This document shows, one piece after another, positions 49,925 to 58,894 of a stretch of 64,000 nucleotides of DNA. The translations under genes were made by a program, and so were the position numbers. The notes beneath the pieces were generated by a model. The model worked only from the letters and a program-made list of their open reading frames with translations. It searched no databases and was not told where the DNA came from. The stretch is from Kitasatospora aureofaciens (lineage in GTDB: Bacteria; Actinomycetota; Actinomycetes; Streptomycetales; Streptomycetaceae). How positions within the stretch are numbered: the first letter of the stretch is position 1; each line of letters opens with the position of its first letter. Where the stretch lies: contig JODU01000001.1 of NCBI GenBank assembly GCA_000720845.1, positions 434,001 to 498,000 on the forward strand, in the 5' to 3' direction.

Positions 49925-52009
49925 TCAGCCGATCTGAGCGTTCTTGGAGAGGGTGACTTGGTCGATGTCGGAGGTGCGCACGGTGACGGCGACTTCCCAG
50001 TCACCGGCCATCGGGATCTGTACTCCGCTCGCCGACCAGTGGCCGGTGGTGATGTGGTCGGGGACGACGGGCAGGGGTCCGACGTCCTTTGCCTTCTGGG
50101 TGAGGGCCACCTTCACCTCGGGGATGTCGAACGCGGTCCCGTCCGGCCGCTCGACGTAGAGGTGCATGTCGTTGGCGCCGACTCGGGCCGGGTCGAGTTC
50201 GACCCGTAGGACGCCCTTGCCGTTCTGGCTGCCGGTGTCGAAGGGCATGTCCAGCGTCACCGCGCCGGTGGAGGAGGCGGAGCCGGTGACGGAAGACGCG
50301 CCGGCGGCCTTGGCTTCCTCCTCGGTGCGGCCCGGCTCGGTCTGGGTCAGCACGGTGGTCACCACGAGCAGGACCACGGCGACGCCCGCCTCGGCGAGCA
50401 CGGAGCGGCGCAGTCCGAAGCGGTGCGGATCGGCGTCCCGCTGCCGCTTCTGCCGGGCGGCGTCCACGGCGGCGCGCTGCCGGGCGAGCTGGGCGGCTCG
50501 CCGGGAGCCGGCGGAGTCCTTCGCCGCGCCGGACGCCTTCTCGGCGACCTTCGCGTTCGCGGACCCCTTCCCGGACCCCTCCCCGGAACTCTTCGCGGAC
50601 CCCTTCCCGGACCCCTCTCCGGAACTCTTCGCGGACGCCTTCCCGGACCCCTCTCCGGAACTCTTCGCGGACGCCTTCCCGGCTCCTGCCGTCTGGGCGG
50701 CCGCCTTGGCGGCAGCCTTCCCGGCGGCTTTCCCGGACGCCTTCTCCGCGCCCCGCGCGGCCCCGGCCACGGCGGGCGCCGCCTTTGCCAGCTGTGCCGT
50801 CCACCGGCGCGAGAAGTAGGCGACGCCGACGAGCACCGCCACGAGCCCGATCTTCACGAGGAGCAGCTGTCCGTACCGGGTGTCGGTGAAGGCCGTCCAG
50901 GAACCGAGCTGGCGCCAGGACTGGTAGGTGCCGGTCACCACCAGCGCGATCACGCTGCCGAAGGCGACGCGCGAGAACCGGCGTACGGCGAGGGCGGGGA
51001 CCGGTGTGTCCGCCGGGCCGCGGTACAGGGCGACCAGCAGCGCGGTGAGCCCACCGAGCCAGGTGGCGACGGCGATCAGGTGGACGACGTCGACCGGCAT
51101 GGCGAGGCCCGCCTGGAGGCCGACGGAGGCGTGCTCGGACATCGCCCAGGTCGCCGCGAGACCCACCGCCACGACGCTCCCGCCGACCGCGAGCCCGAAG
51201 GTGAGGTCCCGCTTCTCCTCGTCCTCCCGTTTGTCGTACGCGCCGAAGAGCACGGCGATGAACAGTGCGGCCGCCGCCAGCAGCAGCAGCCGGGAGACCA
51301 GCGCGGCGCCGGACTTGGTCTGCAGCACCTCGCCGAGCAGGCCCAGGTCGAAGACGTCGGCGACCTTCCCGGAACCGGTGTAGGAGCCGCGCAGCAGGAG
51401 GAGCAGGAGGGTGGCGGCGGTCAGCGCGAGCCAGCCGGAGACGACGAACCGCTGGACGACGCGCACCCCGGAGCCCCGCGGCCAGCAGGCGAGGACAAAG
51501 GCGGCACCGCCCACCAGGACGGCGAAGGCGGCGTACGACACGTATCGTCCGACGCCGTACAGACCGCCGACCAATCCGCCGCCCGCCCCCTGTCCGGAGA
51601 CACTGACCGAGGTCTCGGAGGGAGCGCCGACCGAGAAGGTGTAGGCGCCGGAGACCGGGTGGCTGTCGGCGGAGACGACCTGGTAGGTCACCGTGTAGGT
51701 GCCGTCGGGCAGCCCGGCGTGCAGTTTCACGGAGTACGTCGTGCCGCCCGTGCCGGACGGTTCGCCGTCGTCGACGCGCTTGCCCTTGGGATCGAGGACG
51801 CGCAGTGAGTCGTCGTCCATGGAGACCGACTCGGAGAAGGTGAGCGACACCTGGGCCGGAGCCCTGTCGACCACCGCCCCCTCCCGGGGGTCGCTGCCGG
51901 TGAGCGCGGCGTGCGCGGAGGCCGGTCCGGCGCCGGCCAGCAGCACGCAGGCCGCGGTCAGGAGCAGCAGCACCAGGGTCCGGACGCGCGGGGCGATGGT
52001 CTGCGTCAA
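49925..52009 (-). CDS. CopC-CopD fusion with extra C-terminal domain
   Basis: Copper-uptake or -resistance protein of 694 residues. A signal peptide ends before HAALTGSDPREGAVV, whose first His is the CopC Cu(II) ligand, with DSHPVSG later. After about 150 residues come eight or so CopD membrane helices. Residues about 415-500 form a Lys/Ala/Ser/Gly-rich cytoplasmic linker with three and a half 12-residue repeats. One helix follows, and the final 110 residues resemble a YtkA-like copper/metal domain (GVLRVELDPARVGANDMHLYVERPDG read in parts). It is 13 bases after ecuC and nine before dtpA. Confidence 0.88.
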   Translation of the reverse strand: MTQTIAPRVRTLVLLLLTAACVLLAGAGPASAHAALTGSDPREGAVVDRAPAQVSLTFSESVSMDDDSLRVLDPKGKRVDDGEPSGTGGTTYSVKLHAGLPDGTYTVTYQVVSADSHPVSGAYTFSVGAPSETSVSVSGQGAGGGLVGGLYGVGRYVSYAAFAVLVGGAAFVLACWPRGSGVRVVQRFVVSGWLALTAATLLLLLLRGSYTGSGKVADVFDLGLLGEVLQTKSGAALVSRLLLLAAAALFIAVLFGAYDKREDEEKRDLTFGLAVGGSVVAVGLAATWAMSEHASVGLQAGLAMPVDVVHLIAVATWLGGLTALLVALYRGPADTPVPALAVRRFSRVAFGSVIALVVTGTYQSWRQLGSWTAFTDTRYGQLLLVKIGLVAVLVGVAYFSRRWTAQLAKAAPAVAGAARGAEKASGKAAGKAAAKAAAQTAGAGKASAKSSGEGSGKASAKSSGEGSGKGSAKSSGEGSGKGSANAKVAEKASGAAKDSAGSRRAAQLARQRAAVDAARQKRQRDADPHRFGLRRSVLAEAGVAVVLLVVTTVLTQTEPGRTEEEAKAAGASSVTGSASSTGAVTLDMPFDTGSQNGKGVLRVELDPARVGANDMHLYVERPDGTAFDIPEVKVALTQKAKDVGPLPVVPDHITTGHWSASGVQIPMAGDWEVAVTVRTSDIDQVTLSKNAQIG
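50559..50682 (-). repeat. 36-bp tandem repeat in copCD
   Basis: Three full units (50559-50594, 50595-50630, 50631-50666) plus 16 bases of a fourth, coding 12 residues each (about ASAKSSGEGSGK). They lie in the basic linker between membrane part and C-terminal domain, so the number can vary without harming the fold. Confidence 0.85.
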
Positions 52010-52022
52010 GGTGGTCCCTCCC

Positions 52023-52547
52023 TCAGTGTCCGGAGTCTTCGGAGTGCCCGGAGTGTCCGGTGGTGGGCTGGTAGGTGGCCGCCTTCACGGGCAGCTTGAC
52101 CGTGACGGGGTCGGAGTGGGCGAAGTGCAGTTCGACGGCGACGGACTGTCCCTGCTTCGGCTGGTGCTTCAGCTTCTCGAACATCAGGTGGTTTCCGCCG
52201 CTCTTGAACACGAGTTGACCGTGGGCGGGCACCTCGAGGCGGTCGACCTCCTTCATGGCCCCGCCGACGGTCTCGTGCACGGTGACCTCGCCGTCCTCAC
52301 TGGTGACGGAGGTCAGTTCGTCCGCGGCGTCGCCCTCGTTGGTGATCGTGAGGAACCCGGCCGCCATGGAGTCGGAGACGGGCTGCGGTATGTAGGCGGC
52401 GTCGACCGAGAGGTCGGCGCCGGAGGCCGCGGAGTCCGGGTCGGAGTCCGAGCCGCCGCAGCCCGCGAGGGCCAGGGCGCCGATCACCGCGACGGCGGCG
52501 AGGGCGGGGCGGCGCCTCACGAGCCGCTCTCCCGCGGGCCGCCTCAC
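52023..52547 (-). CDS. ecuC: PCuAC-type periplasmic copper chaperone (ECuC)
   Basis: Extracytoplasmic Cu(I) chaperone. The lipobox LAGC is near the N-terminus, followed by a PCuAC fold with the H/M motif VHETVGGAMKEVDRLEV and HLMFEKL (two His and two Met ligands), then a His-rich tail HSGHSEDSGH. S. lividans has an orthologue next to sco. GTG 52547 overlaps the sco stop (GTGA) and has a strong AAGGGGGAG; GTG 52520 is an alternative giving 165 residues. It is followed by copCD. Confidence 0.9.
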   Translation of the reverse strand: MRRPAGERLVRRRPALAAVAVIGALALAGCGGSDSDPDSAASGADLSVDAAYIPQPVSDSMAAGFLTITNEGDAADELTSVTSEDGEVTVHETVGGAMKEVDRLEVPAHGQLVFKSGGNHLMFEKLKHQPKQGQSVAVELHFAHSDPVTVKLPVKAATYQPTTGHSGHSEDSGH

Positions 52548-53194
52548 GGGTTCTCCCCCTTGATGAGCTTGGGGAGGTCCTTGGTGTAGTCGTCGACCGT
52601 GGCGTCCTCGCCGTACAGGACGTAGCCCGCGTCGGACTTCGGGGAGAAGGCGACGACCTGGGTGCCGTGGGTCGAGACGATCTTGCCGTCCTTGTCCTTG
52701 GTCGGCGGATCGATCGAGATGCCGAGGGTGCGGGCGCCGGCCTGGATGGTGTCGAACTCGCCGGTCAGACCGACGATCTGCGGGTCGATGCCCTTGAGCC
52801 ACTTGCCGAGCGCGGCCGGGGTGTCGCGCTCCGGGTCGGTGCTGACGAACACGACGCGGAGCTTGTCCTGCTCCGCCTGGGGGAGCTGCTTCTTGGCCAC
52901 GGCGATGTTGTTCATGGTCAGCGGGCAGACGTCGGGGCAGTGGGTGTAGCCGAAGTAGATCAGCGTGGGCTTGCCGGCGGTCTGCTCGCGGAGGTCGTAC
53001 TTCTTGCCCTGGGTGTCGGTGAGGACCAGGTCGGGCTTCTCGAAGGGCTTGTCGAGGACGGTGGCGGCCTGCTGGCTGTTGTCCTCGGAGACCACGGTCA
53101 CGGGCTTGTCGCTGTCGGCGTCGCTGCCGCATGCGGACAGCGTCAGGGAGACGGCCGCGAGCAGGGCGGCCAGGGCGTACGTCTTCTTGCGCAT
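52544..53194 (-). CDS. sco: Sco-family copper protein
   Basis: Thioredoxin-like copper chaperone for the CuA site of cytochrome c oxidase; also needed for development in S. lividans. The 216-residue lipoprotein (lipobox LSAC) has the Cu ligands Cys86 and Cys90 in THCPDVCP and His176 in STHGTQV, the full Sco set. It is the first gene of the sco-ecuC-copCD-dtpA unit; the ecuC start overlaps its stop. A long hairpin lies just upstream of its start codon. Confidence 0.94.
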   Translation of the reverse strand: MRKKTYALAALLAAVSLTLSACGSDADSDKPVTVVSEDNSQQAATVLDKPFEKPDLVLTDTQGKKYDLREQTAGKPTLIYFGYTHCPDVCPLTMNNIAVAKKQLPQAEQDKLRVVFVSTDPERDTPAALGKWLKGIDPQIVGLTGEFDTIQAGARTLGISIDPPTKDKDGKIVSTHGTQVVAFSPKSDAGYVLYGEDATVDDYTKDLPKLIKGENP

Positions 53195-53220
53195 AGAAAA
53201 ATGTCCCAGATGTGAGGTGC

Positions 53221-53278
53221 TCCGGTGCGCGCCGGGGGCCGTCGGAGAACCGACGGACCGGGTCCGGCGCGCACCGGA
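53221..53278 (-). terminator. Long hairpin between ycnI and sco
   Basis: A 15-bp stem (TCCGGTGCGCGCCGG with CCGGCGCGCACCGGA, 53221-53235 and 53264-53278) encloses a second hairpin (CCGTCGG with CCGACGG). It lies between ycnI and sco and may end or attenuate the ycnI transcript, or act in mRNA processing. Confidence 0.6.
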
Positions 53279-53326
53279 CGAGAGGATGCGCCGGCGAGGT
53301 GCTGCCGACGCACCGGCGCGGCGTCG

Positions 53327-54088
53327 CTACGCCGTCGCGCCGGAGTCGCGCCGACGGCCGGCCAGCACGCCGTACCCGACGCCCGCCGCGCCGACGACGA
53401 TGCCGACGATGCCGAGGACCCGGGCGGTGGTGTCACTGCCGTCACCGGAGCCGGAGTCCGACGAGGAGGCGTCGGCGGCGGTGTTCTGCGCGTCCGCCCC
53501 GGCGTCGTCGGCCTTCGCGTCCGAAGAGCCCGCCGCGCCGTGGGCGTCGTCCTCGGCGGCGGACAGCACGAGCACGGGCGCCGGGGTCTCGGGCTCCTCC
53601 TGGCCCTCCTGCGGCACCTCGATCCAGCGCACGACCTCCTTGTTGGAGTACGTCTGGATCGCCTTGAACACCAACTGGTCGGCGTCCTCGGGCAGCGCGC
53701 CGATGGAGACCGGGAACTTCTGGAAGTAGCCGGGCTCGACACCCTTGCCGTCGGCGGTCCAGGTCACCTTGGTGACGACCTCGGTGATCTGCTTGCCGTG
53801 CGACTCCAGCGGCTTGGCCGGCTTGGCCTTGGTGACCTCGGCCTTCCAGCCGGGCACCGGCTGCGGCATGACGGACGCCAGCGGGTGGTCGGCCGGGAAG
53901 CTGACCTCCAGCTTGGTGGTGGAGGCGTTGTCCCGCTCGTTGGGGACCTTGAAGTCGACGACCGCGTAACCGCCCTTGGCGGCCGCGCCCTCCGGCTGCA
54001 CGCTGACGTGCGCGAAGGCGGGGGCGGACAGGGCGAGGACGGCGAGACCGGACACGGCGCCGGCGGCGGCGATACGGGAAGCCTTCAT
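53327..54088 (-). CDS. ycnI: YcnI-like (DUF1775) copper-binding protein
   Basis: Secreted 253-residue protein. The signal peptide ends AFA-HVSVQPEGAAA; the exposed first His of the mature chain fits the monohistidine copper site described for YcnI/DUF1775 proteins. The DUF1775 domain spans about 28-170 and a Ser/Asp-rich stalk leads to a C-terminal membrane helix (VLGIVGIVVGAAGVGYGVLAG) and an RRR end. It precedes sco on the same strand with a hairpin between. Confidence 0.88.
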   Translation of the reverse strand: MKASRIAAAGAVSGLAVLALSAPAFAHVSVQPEGAAAKGGYAVVDFKVPNERDNASTTKLEVSFPADHPLASVMPQPVPGWKAEVTKAKPAKPLESHGKQITEVVTKVTWTADGKGVEPGYFQKFPVSIGALPEDADQLVFKAIQTYSNKEVVRWIEVPQEGQEEPETPAPVLVLSAAEDDAHGAAGSSDAKADDAGADAQNTAADASSSDSGSGDGSDTTARVLGIVGIVVGAAGVGYGVLAGRRRDSGATA

Positions 54089-54221
54089 GGACGGAGTACT
54101 CCGCTTCGTGTGGACACCGGTGCCGAGCAGCCGGTGCCGAGTGACAGGAGGGGTGCGCGCACACGCGCGCGTGCCGCACGACGGCGGCCCCTCCCGGAAG
54201 CGGGACGGCGGTCGCGTCGTG

Positions 54222-55058
54222 TCAGGCGGCGAGGGCGAACGCGTCACTCGGCGGGCCGCGCCTGATGACCGTGTGCTGGAGCGCGGTGGTACGGGGCCGG
54301 GGCGGCACCCACAGGGCGGGGCGCGGCCGACGCGGACCCGTACCGGGAGCGCCGGCCAGCCCGGCGTGCAGGGCGCGCACCAGGGAGAGCGCCGCGCGCA
54401 GGGCGCGTACGAACGCCGCCTCGGCCATGGACTGGGCCGAGTGCGCCGACAGTTCGACGAGCCGGGCCAGGGCCAGGTCCCCGCGCCGCAGCAGCCAGCC
54501 GGCGGCCAGGGCGGCGAGGAGGTGACCGAGCAGCATCGGCAGCGACGGCAGCAGCGAGGCGGAGGTGCCGGCGGTGGACAGCGCGTCGGCCGGGTGGTGC
54601 GCCGCGCCGGTGTGGACGTCCGGGGCGATCCGCGCGTCGGTGAGGATCCGCTCGGCCTGGGCCGGGCTGATCGCCGCCGCGGTGGTCCCGCAGACCAGCC
54701 GTGCGGCCTGCTGGACGAGGGAGGCGTCGGACAGCGCGCCCGCCCCGCCGCCGGACGCCGTCACCGGGGTGGCGACGGTGCCGTGCTGGCCCAGCCCGAA
54801 CAGGGCGTGCAGCGCGGTCTGTCCGAGGGCGAGCAGCGTCACGATGCCGGGCAGCGAGCGCCGGCGACCGGCGAGCGGCACGACGACCAGGACCGCCCCG
54901 AGGAATCCCGCGCCCAGCGACCACAGCGGAACGGCGGCGCAGGAGGCGAGGGTGTGCCCCGCCGCGGCCAGCACGACGCAGACCGCGGCGAACACCGCGG
55001 CCCGCAGCATCCGGAGGTCGTTCCCGGAGCGCGCCGTTGGCGGGTGGGGGGCAGTCAT
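54222..55058 (-). CDS. Membrane protein next to the copper genes
   Basis: A 278-residue protein with an estimated four or five membrane helices (AAVFAAVCVVLAAAGHTL, WSLGAGFLGAVLVVVPLAG, LPGIVTLLALGQTALHALFG, SLPMLLGHLLAALAAGWLL). A loop has many His/Asp (DVHTGAAHHPADALS). I do not recognise the family; a metal-linked role is suggested only by position and histidines. Divergent from the RsbW-like gene with 240 bases between. Confidence 0.7.
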   Translation of the reverse strand: MTAPHPPTARSGNDLRMLRAAVFAAVCVVLAAAGHTLASCAAVPLWSLGAGFLGAVLVVVPLAGRRRSLPGIVTLLALGQTALHALFGLGQHGTVATPVTASGGGAGALSDASLVQQAARLVCGTTAAAISPAQAERILTDARIAPDVHTGAAHHPADALSTAGTSASLLPSLPMLLGHLLAALAAGWLLRRGDLALARLVELSAHSAQSMAEAAFVRALRAALSLVRALHAGLAGAPGTGPRRPRPALWVPPRPRTTALQHTVIRRGPPSDAFALAA

Positions 55059-55298
55059 GGCGGGCTCATCATCGCACTCACGGTCCGCCCGCCGTACGGC
55101 AGGTCCACAAGATGCCGTACGACCGGAAGGCGAGGAACAGGCGGAAGAGCACCTTCTGGTACGAGTCGCCCCGCATACACCGGCCGAAGAGGGCGACGCA
55201 TCCGCCAGATGAGCGGTGTCACGGGCACGGCGCGCTTACGCACGGGTGTGAGGGGCAATACGTATCGGTATGTCGAGCCGCGGCCGGGAGGCTGGAGC

Positions 55299-55757
55299 AT
55301 GAGCATCTGGTGGTCACTCCATTTGCGGCGCGAGGCTGCGAGCGTGCCCCTGGCCCGCCGCCTGCTGATCGGCACCATGGAGACCGCGGGCGTCGATCCC
55401 GACATCTCCTTCGACCTCTCCGTCGCGCTGAGCGAGGCCTGCGCCAACGCCGTGGAGCACGGCGGGGACCACGGGTCCGGCGGCCCCGGCGAGGCGTACC
55501 GCGTCACGGCCTACCTGGACGGCGAGCGCTGCCGCATCGAGGTCTCGGACACGGGCCCCGGTTTTCCCGCCGCCGCTCCGGGCGGGCAGGGCGTGGTCCG
55601 CCCGGCGCCCCAGGCGGAGAGCGGGCGCGGTCTGTGTCTCATCCGGGAGCTCGCCGACCACGTCCACATCGGCAGTACGCCGGGGCGGGCCGGTGCCGTC
55701 GTGAGCTTCGACAAGGTCCTCAAGTGGCGCGAGAACGCCCCGCTGGTGGCGGTGTGA
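55299..55757 (+). CDS. RsbW-like anti-sigma factor / ATP-binding protein
   Basis: GHKL ATPase of the RsbW/SpoIIAB type that usually binds a sigma factor or its antagonist. The 152-residue protein has the N-box SEACANAVEHGG, G1 VSDTGPGF and G2 GRGLCLIREL. It starts at ATG 55299 with GGGAGG seven bases before. A pair of such ATPases and a SpoIIE-like phosphatase lie within 8 kb, as often seen for partner-switching sets in Streptomyces. Target unknown. Confidence 0.87.
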   Translation: MSIWWSLHLRREAASVPLARRLLIGTMETAGVDPDISFDLSVALSEACANAVEHGGDHGSGGPGEAYRVTAYLDGERCRIEVSDTGPGFPAAAPGGQGVVRPAPQAESGRGLCLIRELADHVHIGSTPGRAGAVVSFDKVLKWRENAPLVAV

Positions 55758-55776
55758 CGTCAGGGTCCGGACACGC

Positions 55777-55811
55777 CGACGGCCGGGCACCCGCAAGGTG
55801 CCCGGCCGTCG
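55777..55811. terminator. Bidirectional terminator between the RsbW-like gene and pepP
   Basis: A 15-bp perfect stem (55777-55791 with 55797-55811) with a five-base loop, between convergent genes and 16 bases before the pepP stop. Confidence 0.9.
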
Positions 55812-55826
55812 AACGCCAGGTGCGGA

Positions 55827-57302
55827 TCAGCCCTTCAGCGCGGCCATCCACTCCTCGACCTCGTCCGACCGGCGCGGCAGCCCGGCGGACAGGTTCCGGT
55901 TGCCGTCGGCGGTGACGAGGATGTCGTCCTCGATGCGCACGCCGATGCCCCGGTACTCCTCGGGCACGGTCAGGTCGTCGGCCTGGAAGTACAGGCCCGG
56001 CTCGACGGTGAGCACCATGCCGGGCTCCAGCGTGCCGTCGACGTAGGACTCCACGCGCGCGGCGGCGCAGTCGTGGACGTCCAGGCCCAGCATGTGACCG
56101 GTGCCGTGCAGTGTCCATCGGCGCTGCAGGCCCAGCTCCAGCACCCGCTCGACGGGGCCCTCGACCAGGCCCCACTCGACGAGCCGCTCGGCCAGCACCC
56201 GCTGGGACGCGTCGTGGAAGTCGCGGTACTTGGCGCCCGGCTTCACCGCCGCGATGCCGGCCTCCTGGGCGTCGTACACGGCGTCGTAGATCTTCTTCTG
56301 CAGTTCGCTGTACGTGCCGTTGATCGGCAGCGTGCGCGTCACGTCGGCGGTGTAGTACGTGTGCGTCTCCACGCCCGCGTCGAGCAGCAGCAGGTCGCCG
56401 GAGCGGACCGGGCCGTCGTTGCGGACCCAGTGCAGGGTGCAGGCGTGCGGGCCCGCGGCGCAGATGGAGCCGTAGCCGACGTCGTTGCCCTCGACGCGCG
56501 CGCGGAGGAAGAAGGTGCCCTCGATGTAGCGCTCGCTGGTCGCCTCGGCCTTGTCGAGGACCTTCACGACGTCCTCGAAGCCGCGCACGGTGGAGTCGAC
56601 GGCCTTCTGCAGTTCGCCGATCTCGAACTCGTCCTTGACCAGGCGGGCCTCGGAGAGGAAGACGCGCAGCTCCTCGTCGCGCTCGGCGGTGACCTTGTCG
56701 GTGAGGGCCGCCTCGACGCCGGCGTCGTAACCGCGCACGACGCGCACCGGACCGGTGGCCTCGCGCAGGCTCCCGGCCAGCTCGCGGACGTCGGAGGCGG
56801 GGATGCCGTACCGCTTCTCCGCCTCGGTGAGGGAGTGGCGGCGGCCGACCCACAGCTCGCCCTGGCCGTCGAGCCAGAACTCGCCGTTCTCGCGGTCGGA
56901 ACGGGGCAGGAGGTAGATCGTCGCGGTGTGGCCGTCGCCCCTGGGCTCCAGGACCAGGACGCCGTCCTCGGTCTGGTTGCCGGTCAGGTACGTGTACTCG
57001 ACGGAGGCGCGGAAGGGGTACTCCGTGTCGTTGGAGCGGGTCTTGAGGTTGCCCGCGGGGATCACCAGGCGTTCGCCGGGGAAGCGGGCGGACAGGGCGG
57101 CACGGCGGGCGGCGGTCTCGGCGGCCTGGGGGATCGGCTCCAGGTCGCGCAGCTCGGTGTCGGCCCAGCCGGACTTCATGTTCTCGGCCAGCTCGTCGGA
57201 CACGCCCGGGTACAGGCCGTTCTTGCGCTGCTTGATCGGCTCTTCGGACTCGTCCGGGTTCTCCGGGTTCTCCGAGATCTCCGGGGTGAGCTCATCCGCC
57301 AC
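55827..57302 (-). CDS. pepP: Xaa-Pro aminopeptidase (PepP)
   Basis: Removes the first residue before proline. The C-terminal pita-bread domain has the two-metal ligands: Asp in LLLDAGVETH, Asp in TADVTRTLP, His in HGTGHMLG, and Glu in TVEPGLY and RIEDDIL. At 491 residues it is the length described for Streptomyces PepP. An AGGAGG touches ATG 57308 directly, so that ATG is too close; GTG 57302, six bases after it, is the better start. It is divergent from no gene; the PP2C gene lies upstream on the same strand. Confidence 0.95.
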   Translation of the reverse strand: MADELTPEISENPENPDESEEPIKQRKNGLYPGVSDELAENMKSGWADTELRDLEPIPQAAETAARRAALSARFPGERLVIPAGNLKTRSNDTEYPFRASVEYTYLTGNQTEDGVLVLEPRGDGHTATIYLLPRSDRENGEFWLDGQGELWVGRRHSLTEAEKRYGIPASDVRELAGSLREATGPVRVVRGYDAGVEAALTDKVTAERDEELRVFLSEARLVKDEFEIGELQKAVDSTVRGFEDVVKVLDKAEATSERYIEGTFFLRARVEGNDVGYGSICAAGPHACTLHWVRNDGPVRSGDLLLLDAGVETHTYYTADVTRTLPINGTYSELQKKIYDAVYDAQEAGIAAVKPGAKYRDFHDASQRVLAERLVEWGLVEGPVERVLELGLQRRWTLHGTGHMLGLDVHDCAAARVESYVDGTLEPGMVLTVEPGLYFQADDLTVPEEYRGIGVRIEDDILVTADGNRNLSAGLPRRSDEVEEWMAALKG

Positions 57303-57460
57303 GGTCATCCTCCTAGTACGGCACTGGACCACCCCCCATCGTACGGTCGTACGGAAGGGGGCCCAGGGCCGAAGGGCCTGTTACATGGAGGCGCTACCGT
57401 CCGTTGTCCGGTGCAGACCCGGCGTGAATGTCCGTTATCCGGATGCGCCGGCGGAAACCG

Positions 57461-58894
57461 TCATTCGAACCTGACCGCCAGCAGAACGACGTCCTCCTCG
57501 GAGTGCGCCTCCGCCTTCCCGTCGGGCAGCACGGTGCGCAGGACGTGCTCGACGACCGCGTCCGGGTCCTGCCGTGCGGCCCGGGGGACGCCGGCCGCCG
57601 CCGCGTGCAGCCGGGCGAAGGCGCGGTCGGCCGGGTCACCGGTGCGGTGCAGCAGCCCGTCGGTGTAGAGCAGAACCGTCTCTCCCGGCTCGGCCTGCAA
57701 CTCCACGCTGGGCGCCTCCCAGCAGGCGAGCATGCCGAGCGGCGCGGAGACGGAGGTCTCGACGAACTCCGTGCGCCGCTGACCGATCAGCAGGGGCGGG
57801 CTGTGTCCGGCGCCGGCCAATGTGATCCGGCGCAGCGCGGGTTCGCAGTAGCCGAACAGCGCGGTGGCCGAGCGGGCCGGTTCGGTGAGCCGCAGCAGCA
57901 GCTCCAGGTCGGACAGGACGGCGACCGGGTCCTCGCCCTCCATCACGGCGTACGCCCGCAGCGAGGCACGCAGCCGTCCCATCGCGGCGACCGCGCTGGG
58001 ACCCGATCCGGTGACGGATCCGACGGCGAGGCCGAGCGCGGCGTCCGGCAGCGGCAGGGCGTCGTACCAGTCGCCGCCCCCCGGCGGACCGGTGCGGTGC
58101 CGGGCGGCCACCTGCACGCCGGGCACCCGGGGCAGGCGGGAGGGCAGCAGTTCCTCGGCCATCGTCGCCATGGCCGCGCGGGTGCGCTCGACCTCCAGGA
58201 GACGGGCCAGGTGCTGGGCGGCGTACCGGATGTACAGGCCGGCGAGGTGGCGCTGCCGTTCACCCGGTTCCGCGGGTTCGTCGTAGAACCAGACGGCGGC
58301 ACCCAGGCGTCCGGTGCCCTCGGCGGACAGGGGGAGCGTGTAGCTGGCGGCGTAGCCGAGGCGGGCGGCGACCTCGCGGTGGCGGGGGTCGAGGGACTTC
58401 TCGGCCAGCAGGTCGGGTTCCGCGATGCCGTCCTCCGCGACCGGCAGTCCGTCCAGGATCCGCCCGTAGGACAGGGCACTTCGGGGCACGGTCTCGATGT
58501 GGCCGAGGTCGGCGCGGGCGAGGCCGAGGCCGACGGTGGTGCCGGGGCCGAGTCCGTCGGCCGGTTCCAGCGCGACGAGCCCGCGCCGCGCGCCGACCAG
58601 GGCGGCTCCGGCGTGCAGCACTTCCTGGAGGCCGTCGGCGAGGGTGTCCGTACGGACCAGGCGTTCGGTCAGTTCGTGCAGGGTCGTGAGGTCCGAGACC
58701 CAGCCGGCCAGCCGGTCCTGGAGCAGGGCCCCGGGGGCACACGCGGTGCCCGAGGCGTCCGGGGCGGCCGCGGCGTCCGTAGCGGGAGGACCGGCCGCCT
58801 GGGTGGTGCCTGTAGCGGCGGACGCGACAGTGTGTGCGGGGGACGGGACCGTTGAATCGATTCCGGCCACTTTCGCAGGGTGCGGGGCGTTCAT
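57461..58894 (-). CDS. SpoIIE-type PP2C-family protein, partly degenerate
   Basis: A 477-residue protein: GAF-like region (about 60-240) and a SpoIIE/RsbU phosphatase domain (about 250-475). The first metal motif is normal (GGGDWYDALPL), but the usual GDVxGHG reads AVGSVTGSG, with the metal-binding Asp replaced by Ser, and the last DD motif reads SEEDVVLLAV. Either it has weak activity or it is a pseudo-phosphatase that only binds a partner. It is near two RsbW-like genes. Confidence 0.83.
   Translation of the reverse strand: MNAPHPAKVAGIDSTVPSPAHTVASAATGTTQAAGPPATDAAAAPDASGTACAPGALLQDRLAGWVSDLTTLHELTERLVRTDTLADGLQEVLHAGAALVGARRGLVALEPADGLGPGTTVGLGLARADLGHIETVPRSALSYGRILDGLPVAEDGIAEPDLLAEKSLDPRHREVAARLGYAASYTLPLSAEGTGRLGAAVWFYDEPAEPGERQRHLAGLYIRYAAQHLARLLEVERTRAAMATMAEELLPSRLPRVPGVQVAARHRTGPPGGGDWYDALPLPDAALGLAVGSVTGSGPSAVAAMGRLRASLRAYAVMEGEDPVAVLSDLELLLRLTEPARSATALFGYCEPALRRITLAGAGHSPPLLIGQRRTEFVETSVSAPLGMLACWEAPSVELQAEPGETVLLYTDGLLHRTGDPADRAFARLHAAAAGVPRAARQDPDAVVEHVLRTVLPDGKAEAHSEEDVVLLAVRFE

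Noticed and set aside
50559..50682. CRISPR-like repeats
   Set aside because: Repeats have no unique spacers; they are in-frame tandem repeats of a protein linker.
49000..53800. Several plus-strand open frames opposite the copper genes
   Set aside because: Antisense shadows of genes with clear motifs; no domain recognised.
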